Part shown: piece by piece, positions 26,232 to 39,900 of the stretch
Layout of the letters: each line of letters opens with the position of its first letter
Numbering within the stretch: the first letter of the stretch is position 1
Assembly: GCA_026874595.1 (NCBI GenBank)
Contig: CM049308.1
Location: 79,282,124 to 79,346,123, forward strand
Source of the DNA: Sipunculus nudus
Lineage: Eukaryota; Annelida; Sipuncula; Golfingiida; Sipunculidae
Length of the DNA: 64,000 bases
Reading direction: 5' to 3'
Notes under the pieces: model-generated
Databases searched by the model: none
What the model was told of the DNA's origin: nothing
Seen by the model: only the letters and a program-made list of their open reading frames with translations
Made by a program: the position numbers and the translations under genes

Positions 26232-26270
26232 AGCATAAACTGATGGGGTGGCAACCACTATAAAAAACAT
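26232..26270 (-). CDS. candidate alternative first exon of ASPP
   Basis: On the minus strand ATG opens 13 codons, MFFIVVATPSVYA, ending exactly at a strong donor GTAAGTAAAC in phase 0, which is compatible with the RA exon at 20001-20148. Joined, the product would begin with a short hydrophobic peptide directly before IILKVYL. Hydrophobic residues here are unusual for ASPP and could equally reflect chance opening of a short frame. It competes with 30628-30690 and 47278-47301. Confidence 0.25.
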
Positions 26271-28059
26271 GGAACAGGCATGGACAGCTTGGTCTTCATG
26301 AAAATCCTCAGTTTCACAGACAAAGAGAGTCTGCAGTATACTTCTTCATCGCTTAACCCATGGTCTATTCAGCAAGTCAGCTGGCCTTCTAGAGGTCACA
26401 GAGGGCTGCAGCTGCTACTATTCAGGGATGCGTTGGCTCAGTAACAGTCACTCAGGTGGAAGCAAAGCGTCTTCACCTTCTACCGATCGACCATAAGCGC
26501 TCACATTACTAAATCAACCACTGCTCTTCTCACCTGGTACTAAAGAGGGGTGGGCAGGAACGCCAATCACCAGCATGTAAATGCATACAGCACACAGTCA
26601 CTCTGTGATTGTCAACAGATAACAGTTCACGCCTGTGCACCTGTAATTGTGATTCAGCAAGCTTACTCACAGATGAATACTGCTTCAATAGCAGCAGGAA
26701 ACAGAGGTTATATCACAGATAAACTGGGCTGCTTTTTGTTACTGGTGTAAATGCCCTACAGGTAAATTGCCTGCCTGAAATCTCTGGTCTACCTCTCTCT
26801 ATAAGTGCAGCTCCTGCTGCAAATATCTGTTTAGTGAACAGATGCAACTCATGCAAGCTTAGCTTATAACTGTATTTCCCAATGTAATGTTTTATCTCTC
26901 TACTACATGGCCCACTATAACAATGTAACAGATGCCCTCATCATTATCTCTTAATCTTAATATCCAGACCTGATCTGTCAGTGGTCTCCTAGGTAAGGTA
27001 CTCATGCCCAAGTGATGTCTAAAGCTCTGTATAATATGGCATAACAAGTTCAATCTCCCATTTAAAGTTCCAAGCTTATGTACAGCAAGAAATCTCTTAT
27101 TAATCTTTCCAGAACAGGTATTTCCATTGTCTCTCAGTTGTCATTTGTGTACTGTCAATGGTGAATGAGCCCTTTTTTCACCAGTCAGTGGACAAGTGTA
27201 CCTGAACCACAGCTTCAGTGAGCATCATCACTCCATATGATCTTGGTTAGCTTTGTCTGTGGCCTCTCCAGTTTAGTACTTGTGCACCAATAATAAGTCT
27301 CTTATACACATCCAATACTTTTCACAATCTTCCTGTTGGTAGTAACTTTTCTTTGTATAAACATCAGCTTATGCCCTTCTGATGTTTTCAACAAATTTTA
27401 TATAGCCTTAATCATACTTTGTTCACAAGTGGTAACATAAATGCATGCTGATGTCAGATGGCAAAATAGTGTTATTAAATACATAGTATTAGTCATCACT
27501 GACTTTGCAATTATGAATAATTCAAATTACCACGTACTGCTCTATTATTATAATCATCATGATTTAATGGAAGGACTGGTTGGTTCTTTGCAACACATCA
27601 CTAAGGTTTACACTAAACCACAGAGGGTTTGTTTTCAGGATGTCCTGGTCAGTAGAACCTCTGGTTTGAGTTTGCCCATAACTTATGTATCATAACCATG
27701 ACAGGTTTTTCCTGCCCTCCTTGTAATAGGCCCACTATCCAACTGTTTGTATGTTGCTTTCGGGTGATCCATCCATCTGCTAATTACAGGTAAGACCATT
27801 TACCAGGTGACTGGTTACGGTGACATGAGGCAGATCCATTAATCCAGAAAGCTGAATCAATATGTGAACAGCTATGTGGTACCAATGAGTTACCACAATC
27901 AATACTGTGGTACAGCCATGTGGTACAGAGCTGGTGTATTGAATAAACACCTGGAACTGTAATTTAACTAAACATCAAGTATTATATTGTGAAACTTGAA
28001 GAGTCAAAATAACTATTGCAGTTCTTTAATCCACGAAAACATCATCCTCAAGATCCATC
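26271..28059. other. intron or upstream sequence, nothing supported
   Basis: No convincing exon. A moderately GC-richer stretch at 26370-26560 (with CGATCGACC and AGCGCTC) could be a 5' flank of the mini-exon at 26232-26270. Confidence 0.4.
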
Positions 28060-28830
28060 AAGAAGACCATCTGCCCATTAAGATCTGACCTTCAACCCAG
28101 TTTTGGATAGTTGTGATACTTGAGAAGGCACTATTGTTACACTCCAATAAGTCTTCCTGACTAATATAATCATTCAATAAGACCACCTGACTATTGTAGT
28201 TGTTCAATATGACCACAACATCATTGAGATCTTTCATTTAAGACTGCCTGACCATTAAGATATTGATCCTTCAATAAAGCACCTGACTCACACTTGTGGC
28301 ATTTCAAGAAAACCATCTGGATCCTTTATTTAGACCACCTGACTATTGTCCTCCTTCAACAAGACCACCTGACTTTTGATTTCCTTCAAAAGACCATCTG
28401 ACTTTTTTTATCCTTCATCAATAAGACCACCTGACTATTGTTATCCTTCACCAATAAGACCACCTGACTATTGTTATCCTTCACCAATAAGACTACTTAA
28501 CTAACAAGACCACTGAGATCTCTCAATGAGACCACCTGACTCTGAAGTGAGATATTTCCAGGAGACCATCTGGCAACTGAGACCCTTCAATGAGAGCACC
28601 TGACCACTGAGATCTTTAAATAAACCCACAGACAACTGAGATCTATAAATAAGCCACTTAACAACTGAAATCCTTTAATGAGGCCCCTTGTGTATTGAAA
28701 TCCTTAAACAAAACTACAAGACTATCAAATGAATTCTCTCACTAAGACCACTTGACTCAATCGAGATTATTCAAAAAGACATGCTGGATCTCATTTGAGA
28801 TTACTTGATAAAACCATCTGAATACTAATT
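28060..28830. repeat. degenerate tandem array, AAGACCACCTGACTATTG core
   Basis: About twenty imperfect copies of a roughly 30-40-base unit reading like AAGACCACCTGACTATTGTT followed by ATCCTTCANCAAT. The most regular block is 28340-28490 with a unit of about 34 bases; both flanks are older and more diverged. No frame is open through it. Confidence 0.88.
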
Positions 28831-30627
28831 ACCTTCAACATACAAATTTCTTGTGAATTATTTGGCAACATCAAACATCATTTTATTACCTGTTGACAGC
28901 TCAAGGGTTAGCCTCATTTGAGCATGCTGTTGTGTTATTTAGTACTTACTGAAAACTTGACTAATGCAAACTTTGCAATGGTCATCAATGATCAGTGTCT
29001 TCAGTTAAACTGACCATAATATAGTGAAGATTCTATACCAAACAAACAGGACTTTTACTGACAGTTTCTTCTTACCTTCTAACAATACTTCTATGCTTCA
29101 GATGTTCTCTCTCAACACACTGTTTAAACAGTCCACAGAAAAACAAGTCTCTTTGTCCTCAAGAATTGTGACCAATAAGAATCAACACTGTAATCAGCTA
29201 CAATCAAACATGTATCTATCTCTGTGAATGAGAAATTGGTAGATTTAAGAGAACATGGATCAAATGACACTTTGTTACAACCATTCCTACCAGGGCAGCT
29301 TCATCATGTGAAAAAATATGCATTTGCTCTTGAGGTCATCAATATCCTTCTTGTATCCTGAAAAAGTGATACAGAAACTCCATACGGTCATTCTTATTTT
29401 GTTATAACTTCTTCACCGCACTGGCATCTTCTGTAGCACTTTATGACTTATCCTGAAATACAAATCCATGTTTTTGCCCTATAGAATGAAAAATAGTAAT
29501 GCTGATTCTTAGTGAATCTGTAGCTTGTTTCAATCACAGATATGAAATTTATAGTATCAATTTCCTCTCTTGTTGATACAGGCTTCATATGATGCAGCAT
29601 TTATTCAATGAAAATCTGCTTTCCTGTGCTATATTCAATGGATGTCTTCAGGATTAAATCTACCCTCCCGGTTAGCTTAAATCCACTGTAACACTAAATG
29701 TAGTTATCCTTATGGGTAACAAACTTCATAGCAGTAGATTGCACACAGCACTGGTACGCCACATTAATCCACATTGATTCAAGTGGGCATACTCTGCTTA
29801 TGGTCAATCCCATTGAAGATGTGACCATATGGGACAGCTGCTTTATCCAATAATCTGTAAAAACGCCTTAGAAGGTTTCCTTGAGAGGGTCAAACTGGGC
29901 ATACTGGAAAATATAACACTGATTCCTGCAGTGTCACTAAAGAAAAGGCTGAGATCCTATGGTGTAAGCTGACCCACGTATAACGGAAAATTTACAATAC
30001 TACTGTTTTCTTGGTACACAATGGCAACCTTAGCAGGTGCAAATCATGCAATCTCTGAAGTTTCCATGATCCGTTGTTTGATTTGTCCCCAGGCATTATG
30101 CTACCATCGTCTTTCAGGTGGACAACATAGCCAGCAACAGTTGCCCGAATGCACTGGTAGCACAAAAGCTATTCATGCTCCATTGCAGGTTCATGATATA
30201 CAGAAAGGTGTGCATGACCATAACACAAGCAATATTAAATCATACTCAGTCAACATTATAAAAACAGATCGATGACTGCCAAAGATAATCTACTAGCTTG
30301 TTGCTCAGGTACGCGGCTCTGAGTGCGTGTGTGGTACATGACCTGAATACCTTTACACATACCCAGCCACCTAACAACTTCGTTAAGAACCTCTTTCTTG
30401 GCTACTAATCCGTAAAAACCTGGAGACAACATTTTCCAGTATTACACACAGGCTGTGTATTATATTTACACATAAAACATGAATACATTTTTTTTGTCCA
30501 GTGCTGATGACTCTTTACAATTTATGATTAGGAATGTAGACTTATTGATACACCAGTTGCACAGTGCACAACACAAAGAGCGCTTCCTTGTTCAAATGTC
30601 ACAAATATTTATCAAATCTGTACTTAC
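28831..30627. other. intron or upstream sequence, nothing supported
   Basis: Several 60-84-codon frames occur but none shows domain-like composition or plausible splice context. Confidence 0.45.
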
Positions 30628-30690
30628 CCCATAATGAGGAGGCACATATCTTGCCCAGTTATGTTCTTTAGGCTGTGGTGCTTTTGCCAT
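30628..30690 (-). CDS. candidate first coding exon of ASPP
   Basis: A minus-strand ATG opens 21 codons, MAKAPQPKEHNWARYVPPHY plus G, ending at a strong donor GTAAGTAC in phase 0, exactly the phase required by the RA exon at 20001-20148. The composition (basic, proline-containing, with W and paired aromatic residues) looks more protein-like than the rival at 26232-26270. A stop lies in frame shortly upstream, so the ATG is the natural start. The vertebrate genes also have a short first coding exon before the RA domain, though its sequence is not comparable. Transcript evidence is needed to choose among the starts. Confidence 0.42.
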
Positions 30691-33550
30691 GCTCTATAAT
30701 AATCTTATCCCCTACTTGGCTCCAGTAAGGACTCCAGCTAAATCCCACATGACACTATGCCATACGACTTTCTCTTTACTACACAATAAATATGTGTTTC
30801 AATCACCTAACAATTATCTGCTTAGAGAAACTTGAAAAATGAAAGCATATTTTTAGGGCAGAAAATGACAAAAGACCTAATGTAAGGGAGACTTCCAGAA
30901 TGAAAACATTCAAATGATCAGTGTACAGTGCTCTACATAGCTAAAGGACCTTGGCTTATATATTGGACATTGATCAGTTTAATTTGGGGCAACCTGTTTA
31001 CTGGCTAGAATATACATCAACTTCAATCAACACAGTAATGATAGTTTCACCTGCTGTTAAGATTTTTCGACCCATATTGACTTGAGGGTCAAAGGTCAAT
31101 TTTCTGTGGTTAACAGTAAATATACACAGTACTTAACACAGTCTCTGTGCACAGCTTGTATACAGACACATACACATGGAGTTCAAGAGATAGTTATCAT
31201 CAATACTGTACAATGAATGGCATACCACCAGAACAGGGTGCTAATGAAATCATAAATTGCACCATGCTCAGGTGAAAAATGATCATGAGATTTACATGTT
31301 GATCACTTGAGAGTATTACAGAGTGAAGTATATATAATACCTAAACCTTAAAACAAAATATGGAGTATTGGTTATTCATCTGTTACCAGGATATATCTTA
31401 AACTTAACAGGATGGCTGATTGGGCTAAAACAGGAAGCAAATTCTAGATTTCAGAACTTGGTAACAATCACATATGTCTTCACTCTTGAGTACTGGCTAT
31501 AATGATAAAGTTTCTTTGACAGATTATTTTAAAAGTAAAAAATATGCACAGATGGGGTTTCATTTATCAGTAATTATTCATATTGATTATAATTAATTCT
31601 GATTCATTATTTCAGATAGCATGGGATGTTATTTTTTAAAACACAGGTATGACCTTTTAAAAGCTCTTTTGTGTTAGGAAAATGTATTTTTGGAAAACTA
31701 ATATACAATTATTTAGGATTTTACACAAAAGAATGGAAAAAGTTTACAATCAAATGACTTTATGACATTTAATCTGTTTCAAAGTCTGTAAGTATAGATC
31801 AAACACCCTCCCATAGTCTGTTTCTCTGTATTTTCTTATTCTATCATGGCAGAAATGCATCAAATTTTGGTGCAGCTCTCTGTGTATATAACTTAGTGGG
31901 CAAAGCATCATATAACATTTTTTTTACTATTTAGAGAGAAACCTTTGTAAGTTATACCACCTCCACTTAAAATCACATCAGTTCATTCAATCTGCTTTGT
32001 GGTGCAAATTGTTGAATGGCAGTGACACCTGTAGGCACCCCTGTGAACTACATCAGCCCAGTACCCCTATCTTGTCCAGAATAGTGATTCCAATTTTCAT
32101 TATATAATAAAATCCACTCTCAGCCATTTCCTCATTAACCAAATTTATAGGTATATCATGTTGTAAAGATCAGCAAAAGTTGTGTTTCACCACTGGTATC
32201 TAATGTACCTCTACTAATTTAATAAATATTATCATTAAAACTATAACAGTATGCCTGCCACTATCTGTCATTTGGGATGATTTTGCTTTTCTCTGCACAT
32301 ATTTTGGCCAGGGAGATCAAATGTTAAGAGACTAACAATCCAGTTCTGGGTGATGTGATGGGTGACAGTTAATATATCAGCACCTAAACTTACACCAAGT
32401 AAGGGTATGTAAAATGACCCTTAGAGGGCGGTTTAAGGCGCCTTGAACAAATCAAGCGTGATAACCCGCTGCATTAGAGTGCCCTGTTGGAGTTTAAAGG
32501 CTTAATACTATGCAGAAAGGACAATAACAGAAATAAACCCCAGTGCACAGAATTGTGGATAATATTACACTGTATTCACCTGATGTTGGATAATATCTAA
32601 AAGATATACACATATAGAGATATAGAGAACCATACAATTTTTGTATTAAATATTTACATTGATCATTTTATAATATATTTGGCAGAAGCCTGTTGTTTAT
32701 GCAGAAAATAAGACAAAATCATCTGTACTACTGTAGTGACCAATGGCTCTGGTATGGTTTGGTCCTGACACAACACTAAATTTCAATCAAAAGCAGTTAA
32801 ACCACGAGTACTAACTTGCCATTTGACAATTTTCCCTGTAATTTAATTTGAAAGATTACAACTAATTACACATAATCAATTTAAAAAGGAAAGAAAGATC
32901 ATTGCACTTTGAATCATTAGTCTCCATAAAAAGTGTTCAGTGGTACGGTTGCTAATATTTCATTTTTTTTTCACAGCATTTATTGTTCACAGCCAAATAA
33001 CAAACCTTTTGTATCATCTAATATTTAAACAAACCCTCTTACACACTGATTAAGAAAACTCAAGAAAAATTACTTGTATCAGTATACAATCAAGTTGGAT
33101 CAATTTCCTTTAATGGGCAATTAAACTTTGATCACATACTTTCGCCATGCTTTGGTGCCAGACATATTAAGTACCCTCCATTGATATGTAATTGGTTAAG
33201 GCTGTTATTAATTATGTTCCTGCACTAATTACACTGGGAAGTCTGTTTTTAATTAGGATATGTAGTCCTGTCCTCATGACTATTTAATCAATACTTGAGA
33301 TGTTTTAATAACACTGCCAGGGCTTCAGTTAGACATGACTCACAAAATCATAATCGATCTAAAAGCTGTATTGCTATTCTTTTAATTGAAATTTGCAAGC
33401 AGATGGTTTCATTTAAGGAATGGGCTTGAATATCAAATGACCATGCCTGTTTCATTTTCACTTTATATATAAAGAAAGTGATAATTGCACACATTGGGAA
33501 ATAAAAGACATGTGTACATTGCCTGGTGCTACTGCACCTGAGAACAGGTC
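30691..33550. other. non-coding stretch, nothing supported
   Basis: AT-rich sequence. A slightly GC-rich patch at 32410-32480 has no coding signal. Confidence 0.45.
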
Positions 33551-34162
33551 ACCATATGACAAAGAAATGCATCTTTCTTTTGGAATATTTCTCCAACCTT
33601 TGTCACCATATGACAAAGAAATGCATCTTTCTATTGCAATTTTTCTCTAACCTTTGTCACCATATGACAAAGAAATGCATCTTTCTATTGCATTTTTCTC
33701 TAACCTTTGTCCCCCTTATGACAAAGAAATGCATCTTTCTATTGCATTTTTTCCCTAACCTTTGTCACACGATGACAAAGAAATGCATCTTTCTTTTGCC
33801 TTTAATCTCTAACCTTTGCCCCCCCTATGACAATGAAATACATCTTTCTATTGCATTTTTTCTCCAACCTTTATCACCTTATGACAAAGAAACACATCTT
33901 TCTCTTGCAATCGTTATCCAACCTTTGTCAACATATGACAAAGAAATGCATCTTTCTATTGCTATTTTTCTCCAGCCTTTGTCACCATATTTCAAAGAAA
34001 TGCATCTTTCTATTTTTTTTATAAACTTTGTCCCCCTATGACAAAGAAATGCATCTTTCTATTGCATTTTTCCCTAACCTTTGTCACACTTTGACAAAAG
34101 AAATGCATCTTTCTATTGCCTTTTTTTTCTCTAACCTTTTTCACCATATGACAAAGAAATGT
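33551..34162. repeat. 54-bp minisatellite, about eleven copies
   Basis: Tandem copies beginning ATGACAAAGAAATGCATC, then TTTCTATTGCATTTTTCTC and TAACCTTTGTCACCAT. The start recurs at 33556, 33610 and 33664, an exact 54-base step early in the array; later copies vary by one or two bases. Because 54 is a multiple of three, the left part stays open and would encode an 18-residue repeat starting MTKKCIFLL for about 170 codons. There is no splice or promoter context, and the frame collapses as copies change length, so I read it as non-coding. Confidence 0.95.
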
Positions 34163-34335
34163 ATATATGCTATACAAGGTGTATAAATATTCCAAATGTC
34201 CTAGTGCCTAAGTATGAACATGCATATATCAAAGTAAGCACCTTGAAAATAACAAATTTTTGGGTGAAACATACAGTAAGAATCAAATGTTTTCAAATGT
34301 AAAAAAGTACAAATACAAATACATTTCTTGAAAAA
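34163..34335. other. spacer, nothing supported
   Basis: AT-rich sequence between the minisatellite and the second family B element. Confidence 0.5.
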
Positions 34336-35093
34336 AAACAAGGGACCCATGGGTCACGGCGCTCAGCTGATCTTGATTGGACTATAAATGTTTCTCCACT
34401 GTGATACTATATCGAGTCGATAAAGCTTATGAATATCATGTACATGTTGGGCAATTATAAAGGAATGTAATGTTATATGTGAGTAAATGATAAATGAAAT
34501 TACCTGACTGATGGATTAATAGAGTCAAATAAAGTGGTATATTTTTTATTTATTTAGGAGGGGTTGAAAATTGTGATACATTTGAGCAAATATGAATGCA
34601 ATGACAGCAGTAATAAGCAGTAGTAGAATGATGATAAGGCTATTTGTTGAAGGATCTAAAGTGTATGGTAGTCTGCAAGCGTTCAATTTGACAGATATGA
34701 TGTTATGATTAACTATGCTGATGAAGTGATTTATGAATATGTGACTGTATGACACAATATCTCTTTAGTCTTGACAAGGTACATTATTTTGATGCCCACT
34801 ATGTCTAAATATTACACAATATTGACATAATTTCTGGCATGTACATAGGTACCTATGGACGAATAGTTATACAAAAAATTAAAGTATGAATATATCTGAT
34901 TCATCTTGTTCTTGCTTACTCAGGCTGACTTTGGGATGGGGTCCGGAGAAGGGAAAAGTGAGTGCAGCACAAGGGGGATGTAGAAATATTCTATTGTAAT
35001 GTTTTTCATTTATATAAGAATATGAAAAGCTAAGAGGAATGGGGCCCTCCCACTTGGTTATAGTAAAGTTCTAAATATATGATTGCAAACTAA
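34336..35093 (+). mobile_element. interspersed element family B, copy 2 (758 bp)
   Basis: Full-length match to 13896-14653, with the same end sequences and the same length. Differences are scattered substitutions and a few clustered changes around 34525-34545. The similarity of the two copies points to fairly recent spread. Confidence 0.85.
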
Positions 35094-35734
35094 CAGACAT
35101 GGGGTAATAGTAATAAGGGTGTCCTCCAGCTGAGACGAAGTCCGTTGAGACGAACCCGAAAATCGACGACCCATTGAGACGACAGGAGCTTCAGGCGAAT
35201 GGCTTTATATAGGGAAACCCCCAACCAAGTGGTGTCCCGGTACTGGCGCTAACTAATCCGAGTCGTCCAAACGGAACAACTTTCAAACTTGGTTTACATT
35301 TAAAAATATATATATATTTGTTTAATTTTTCTAAAAAATAAATCCACTTGTTTGATTTTAACTTTTGTTGGCACAATTCGGCATATAAATCAACATAGAA
35401 AGCCCTAGAATGACGCCTGTCCAGTATGTTAAAACAGATTACTCATTCCAATATTTTTAGTAATTTATCTGTGTGCGTTTTTCAATGAAAAGGCATTAGA
35501 ATACCAAATGGGCTTGTCAGATGAAAATCACATTAGCAGGAAAAAATAAAATCATGGTAAACAAGTTTAACAACGCAATTTTTGGCCGTTTAGGACATTT
35601 CCTCGACATAGGAGCTATCTGCGGTATTCCGTATTCCACGTGTTTCCCCGTGTATATTAAGCGAAAAAATGTAAAATTGTGATTATAATATTTTTCTTAT
35701 TTATTTTGACATATTGTTGTGTTTGGGTGAAACT
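35094..35734. other. spacer between elements
   Basis: A CpG-containing stretch at 35125-35230 includes a GAGACGA motif repeated three times (TGAGACGAAG, TGAGACGAAC, TGAGACGACA), possibly the remnant of another repeat. No exon is supported. Confidence 0.45.
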
Positions 35735-36924
35735 ATAATTTGGGTAAACACTGAATAAAGTTATATTCCTGAAAAAAAAGTCTCTAGGTTCAGCAATTCT
35801 CATGTTAGGTGAGTAAATATATTTCCTGATTTTTTTAAAAATTGCATTATGTTTTGGCCCATAACTTCAAAATAATACCCAATACTGACCTAATTTTTGG
35901 TATGTTCATAGAAAATGTATAAAAGAATGTGAATACTAAATACGATCAAAAACAGATCAGTGGTTTTGATATTAGGCAGCCTTGAAGTGTAACAATGGCT
36001 TTTTTTTATGGAAAACGGAGTTTTTTTTCCTTAATATCTCGAAGGAACAAAGTCCTAATGACCCAATTTTCGGTATGGTAGGAGATTTTGGGGACATCTA
36101 AAATTATGTCAACAGCCTGGGGAGCATAGAGATGTGCACTGAATGACCTACAGTCATCAAAGTGGACTGCTTGACAATGTAAGGGAATACAACAAGAGCC
36201 TAAAAAAAATTCAATAACTAGCCTAATTTGCAGCTTTTATTTTCAAATTTCAGATTTTAACAGATTAAATCCTTATGTATACATGGTGTGAAAATTAAAT
36301 CCACAGTACTTACAGGAAAAAAACGTGCCATGGCCAAAGTTGGGCAAAATTGAAGGTACAAATTTTATATTTTTGCCAATATTTAAAAACATTTAACAAA
36401 TTTTGATCTAATTTTTGGTATACAATTAAATTTTGATTAATTAAAGTTGTATTACTGGAAAAAAGTCCCTACCTTTAACACTTTTGGTCTTAAGTGATCT
36501 TCCTGATTTTTTTACAAAGTCCATTATGCTTGGGCCCATAACTTTTTTAAATTATATAATACTGACTTAATATCTGGCATGTACATAGGAACTATATAGA
36601 GGAATATTTATGGTAAATATGAAGAAAACCAGATGAGTAGTTTTGATATAAGGCAGTCCTGAAGTGTGAAAATAGATTTCTAATAAAAATTTGAGGTTTT
36701 TCCTTAATATCTCAAAGGAACGAAGTCCTATTGACCCAATTTTTAGCATGGTAGGAGATTATGGGGACATCTAACTGAATGCCGAAATTCAGATTCGTAG
36801 GTCCAACAGTGTCGAAATGTGCCAGTCTTACGGACGGACATCCAGACGGACAGACGGACGGACGGACAGACGACGGACAATGGACCATGACTATAGCCCA
36901 GATGACTTATAGTCAGCTGAGCTA
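35735..36924 (+). mobile_element. interspersed element family A, copy 2
   Basis: Matches family A copy 1 from within its first 640-base unit to the end, with a longer tract of repeated GACGG/GACAG units (about 36834-36876) and the end hairpin at 36894-36924, one base changed in the left arm (TAGCCCAG). The left leader, including the GC-rich segment, is missing, so the copy is 5'-truncated. Confidence 0.85.
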
Positions 36925-39900
36925 ATTAACAAAGCCTGTAAACTGTGAAGTAGCATCAATTATTATACATCCACCTGAAGTCACCAATAATAAATTGAGG
37001 GAGCCTTACACTGAAATAAATGTTAAACATGGACAATAAAAGTGATTTTATCAAATAAATTCCCCAACTGGGGAGTGTAAGGGGAGGGGTAACTAGGTAT
37101 CTCAATAAGAACTCACAGCATTCCCACTGAGTAGGAGTAATTAACAGATTATATGATGGTTCACACTGTCATTACCAGCAGGTTTTTACATACACAATCT
37201 ATTTTTAAACAATATGGGTGATAAAACAATTGGAGAGTTGTTGATCTGACTTGCAATGGCACTGGTAGGTCTATTCTTAGATACAGTCTTGCTAAAATTA
37301 GATTTTAAGGTCTCAAATGTATGCCGTGACCATTTATCTAACAGGGTGCACTGTCTGAGTGTGCACTGGTTTGATAAACTTTCACCCTAGACTCAAAGCC
37401 CCTTTAGTACATCTATTGTGACCGATTCAATTATACTGTAGAAAAATGATCATTCATGGGGGGGGGGGGGAGGAGGGGAGGAAGTCCTTAATTTTGAGGA
37501 TCACAAATTGCTATTCATTTTTTCTATACATATATTTCAACCCAATAAACATTTGCCATAAAAGTACAGCTTTTAGATATATTGACCTGCCTTCATTAAC
37601 AAATGATAAATAAAGCATGATTGTAATGTGACTTATTTTATCTTCTTACCTTGCTGGAAATGGAAACTTATTACAATTCAATATACATACTTTTGAATCA
37701 ACCAGGTCACAATAAGAGATAAAGAGTATAATCAATATTAAATATAAATTATAATTCAGCTGTATTACAGACTTATAATTTTATCTTATATTTCATGTAT
37801 GGAGGATACTGTATTTTTGTTGCTCTGTTTCAATATGAAATCCATGATATGAATGCCGACTTCTTGTAAAATGCTTCTGAAGACATATAAGTTATGCACA
37901 AAAGTTTAAGCCCACAAAATATTAAATCTGAATCTACCACGCTTTACCTTGTGGTCACAGTACTATGATATCTGCAATACCTCAAAACGTTGCATCTGAT
38001 GAATTTAACAAATCTGTGATCCAATCACCTCTTCCCTTATCGCTTTTCTTCTGCAGCAAGCAGCTGTTCAGGTAAGGTGTAGAAAATCCTGACAGCCCTG
38101 ACATTGTTTTTTAAACCTTGACCCTGGATAAGAGCAGTCTCCTAGCCTCCCGTCAATGACCTGACATTTCAGCCATACAGAATCCAGACCACGATTTACT
38201 ACAAGTTCTGACCATGCACAGGCACTTTTTGTAGTTTTTTAATAATTTCAAAGTAAAAACATAATAAAATACTAAAACCATCCTCATTATAATACTGGCA
38301 TGACTGACTTCCCATAAATGGTATGGGATCACCTTCACTCTTCATCCACAACCATGATACTACTTGGACCCAAAACACTATCTAATTATTTATTTAATTA
38401 CCATGATCCTGGTCTTATTCTCCTCTTTAAATCATCAATCTTGGCACGAAAGAAAGTGTACAAAGTTTGATATTTAAAAAATATTTATATGCAATAATGG
38501 TCCATGCAGATATTGCATAAAATTAGAAAATAAAGTTTGACTAATGTGCAGTAAAAAAGATATTTCGATGTTCTCTGTCCCTTACCCCAGGTATGTTATA
38601 CAAACAAGTCCTTCAACTGATGTAACTTGCTAAGACATTTCTCCATATATCAGGCCACTCACCCTATCAGTCAGACTAATAAGTTGGCTTATTCTTAACA
38701 CTTATTCATCATGTAATACAACAATAGCTAACAAGCATCATAACTTATTATAAGCTTGACAGAATGATGTATTGAGACAGGTTATTTGTTACAGATATGG
38801 CAGATAGGTAAGGGTGACATCTATTCTAAGGGCAACATACATCAACAGGAACATACCCATTTGTGATGAAATGGAGATTTGTTAGCTATATGAGTAATAA
38901 TATATAAATTTCAAACACCACCACAATCCAACTTGTATTAATGTATTTTATGTTAATAACAAGATTTTTATCATTAAAAGGTGGTGACCAACAGAAATGC
39001 CAAATGAACCATAAGTACACCCATGTTTTTTAGCAACTATAAGTGTGATGAATTATAATGGGATATCTACTACCTGAATATACAGAAAATGTACATTAAT
39101 TATTCTTTAATGAGATTACTTAGATAAAAAAAAAAAAAGGAAAAGAAATATCCAATTTCATAAAATTTTTATGAAAATATATATATTTGATCAATCAAAC
39201 ATTACATGGATTAAAATTCACTAAACTACACATAAGCTTTAGTTAAGTTGGTCAAAATGACTTACTAGTACAGCAGAACAGTGTTTGGCTAAATCACACA
39301 CTTACCACTCCTCGATTTTGCTTTCCCTTATATCGAAATCTCAGCATGGTGCCTGTCTTGCTATTTTTCTTGTAAAACCAAAATATTTTCACTTCATTTC
39401 TTCCTCAAGAGTAAACCCTTTGGCTCTTCATCACAAAAATGTCTCCAGACAAATTATAAATTCATCATCTGCAGCTCCATGTACTGAATAAAAATTACTG
39501 CAAATATCGAAATGACTGTTATAAAGTGGCTTTCAGTTAATAGCAAATGAAACCACAGTAATAGGTTTGCATGAAAGCCAAAAACTGCTATGTTTGTGGG
39601 AACAATGCACACTTATTCCCAGCAAGGTGTGCAGCGTATCCGGGGAGCAGTGAATGTGAAACTCTCTTCACTGTAAAGCCAACAGAACATCTGTGTTAAT
39701 CCACTGTATAATACATACAAGACATTAACCACAGCGGGGAGCTCAACTAATTTGCATGTGAGCATAAATGTTAACTAAATGAGGATGGCTGTAGGATGTG
39801 AATGGACATGTCTGCGTGTATCAGTAACCCCACAAGCTCACATGGACCCTAATTTAATATTCATCAGACTGTCCGTCATTGTGATAAGACAGGAGGGACT

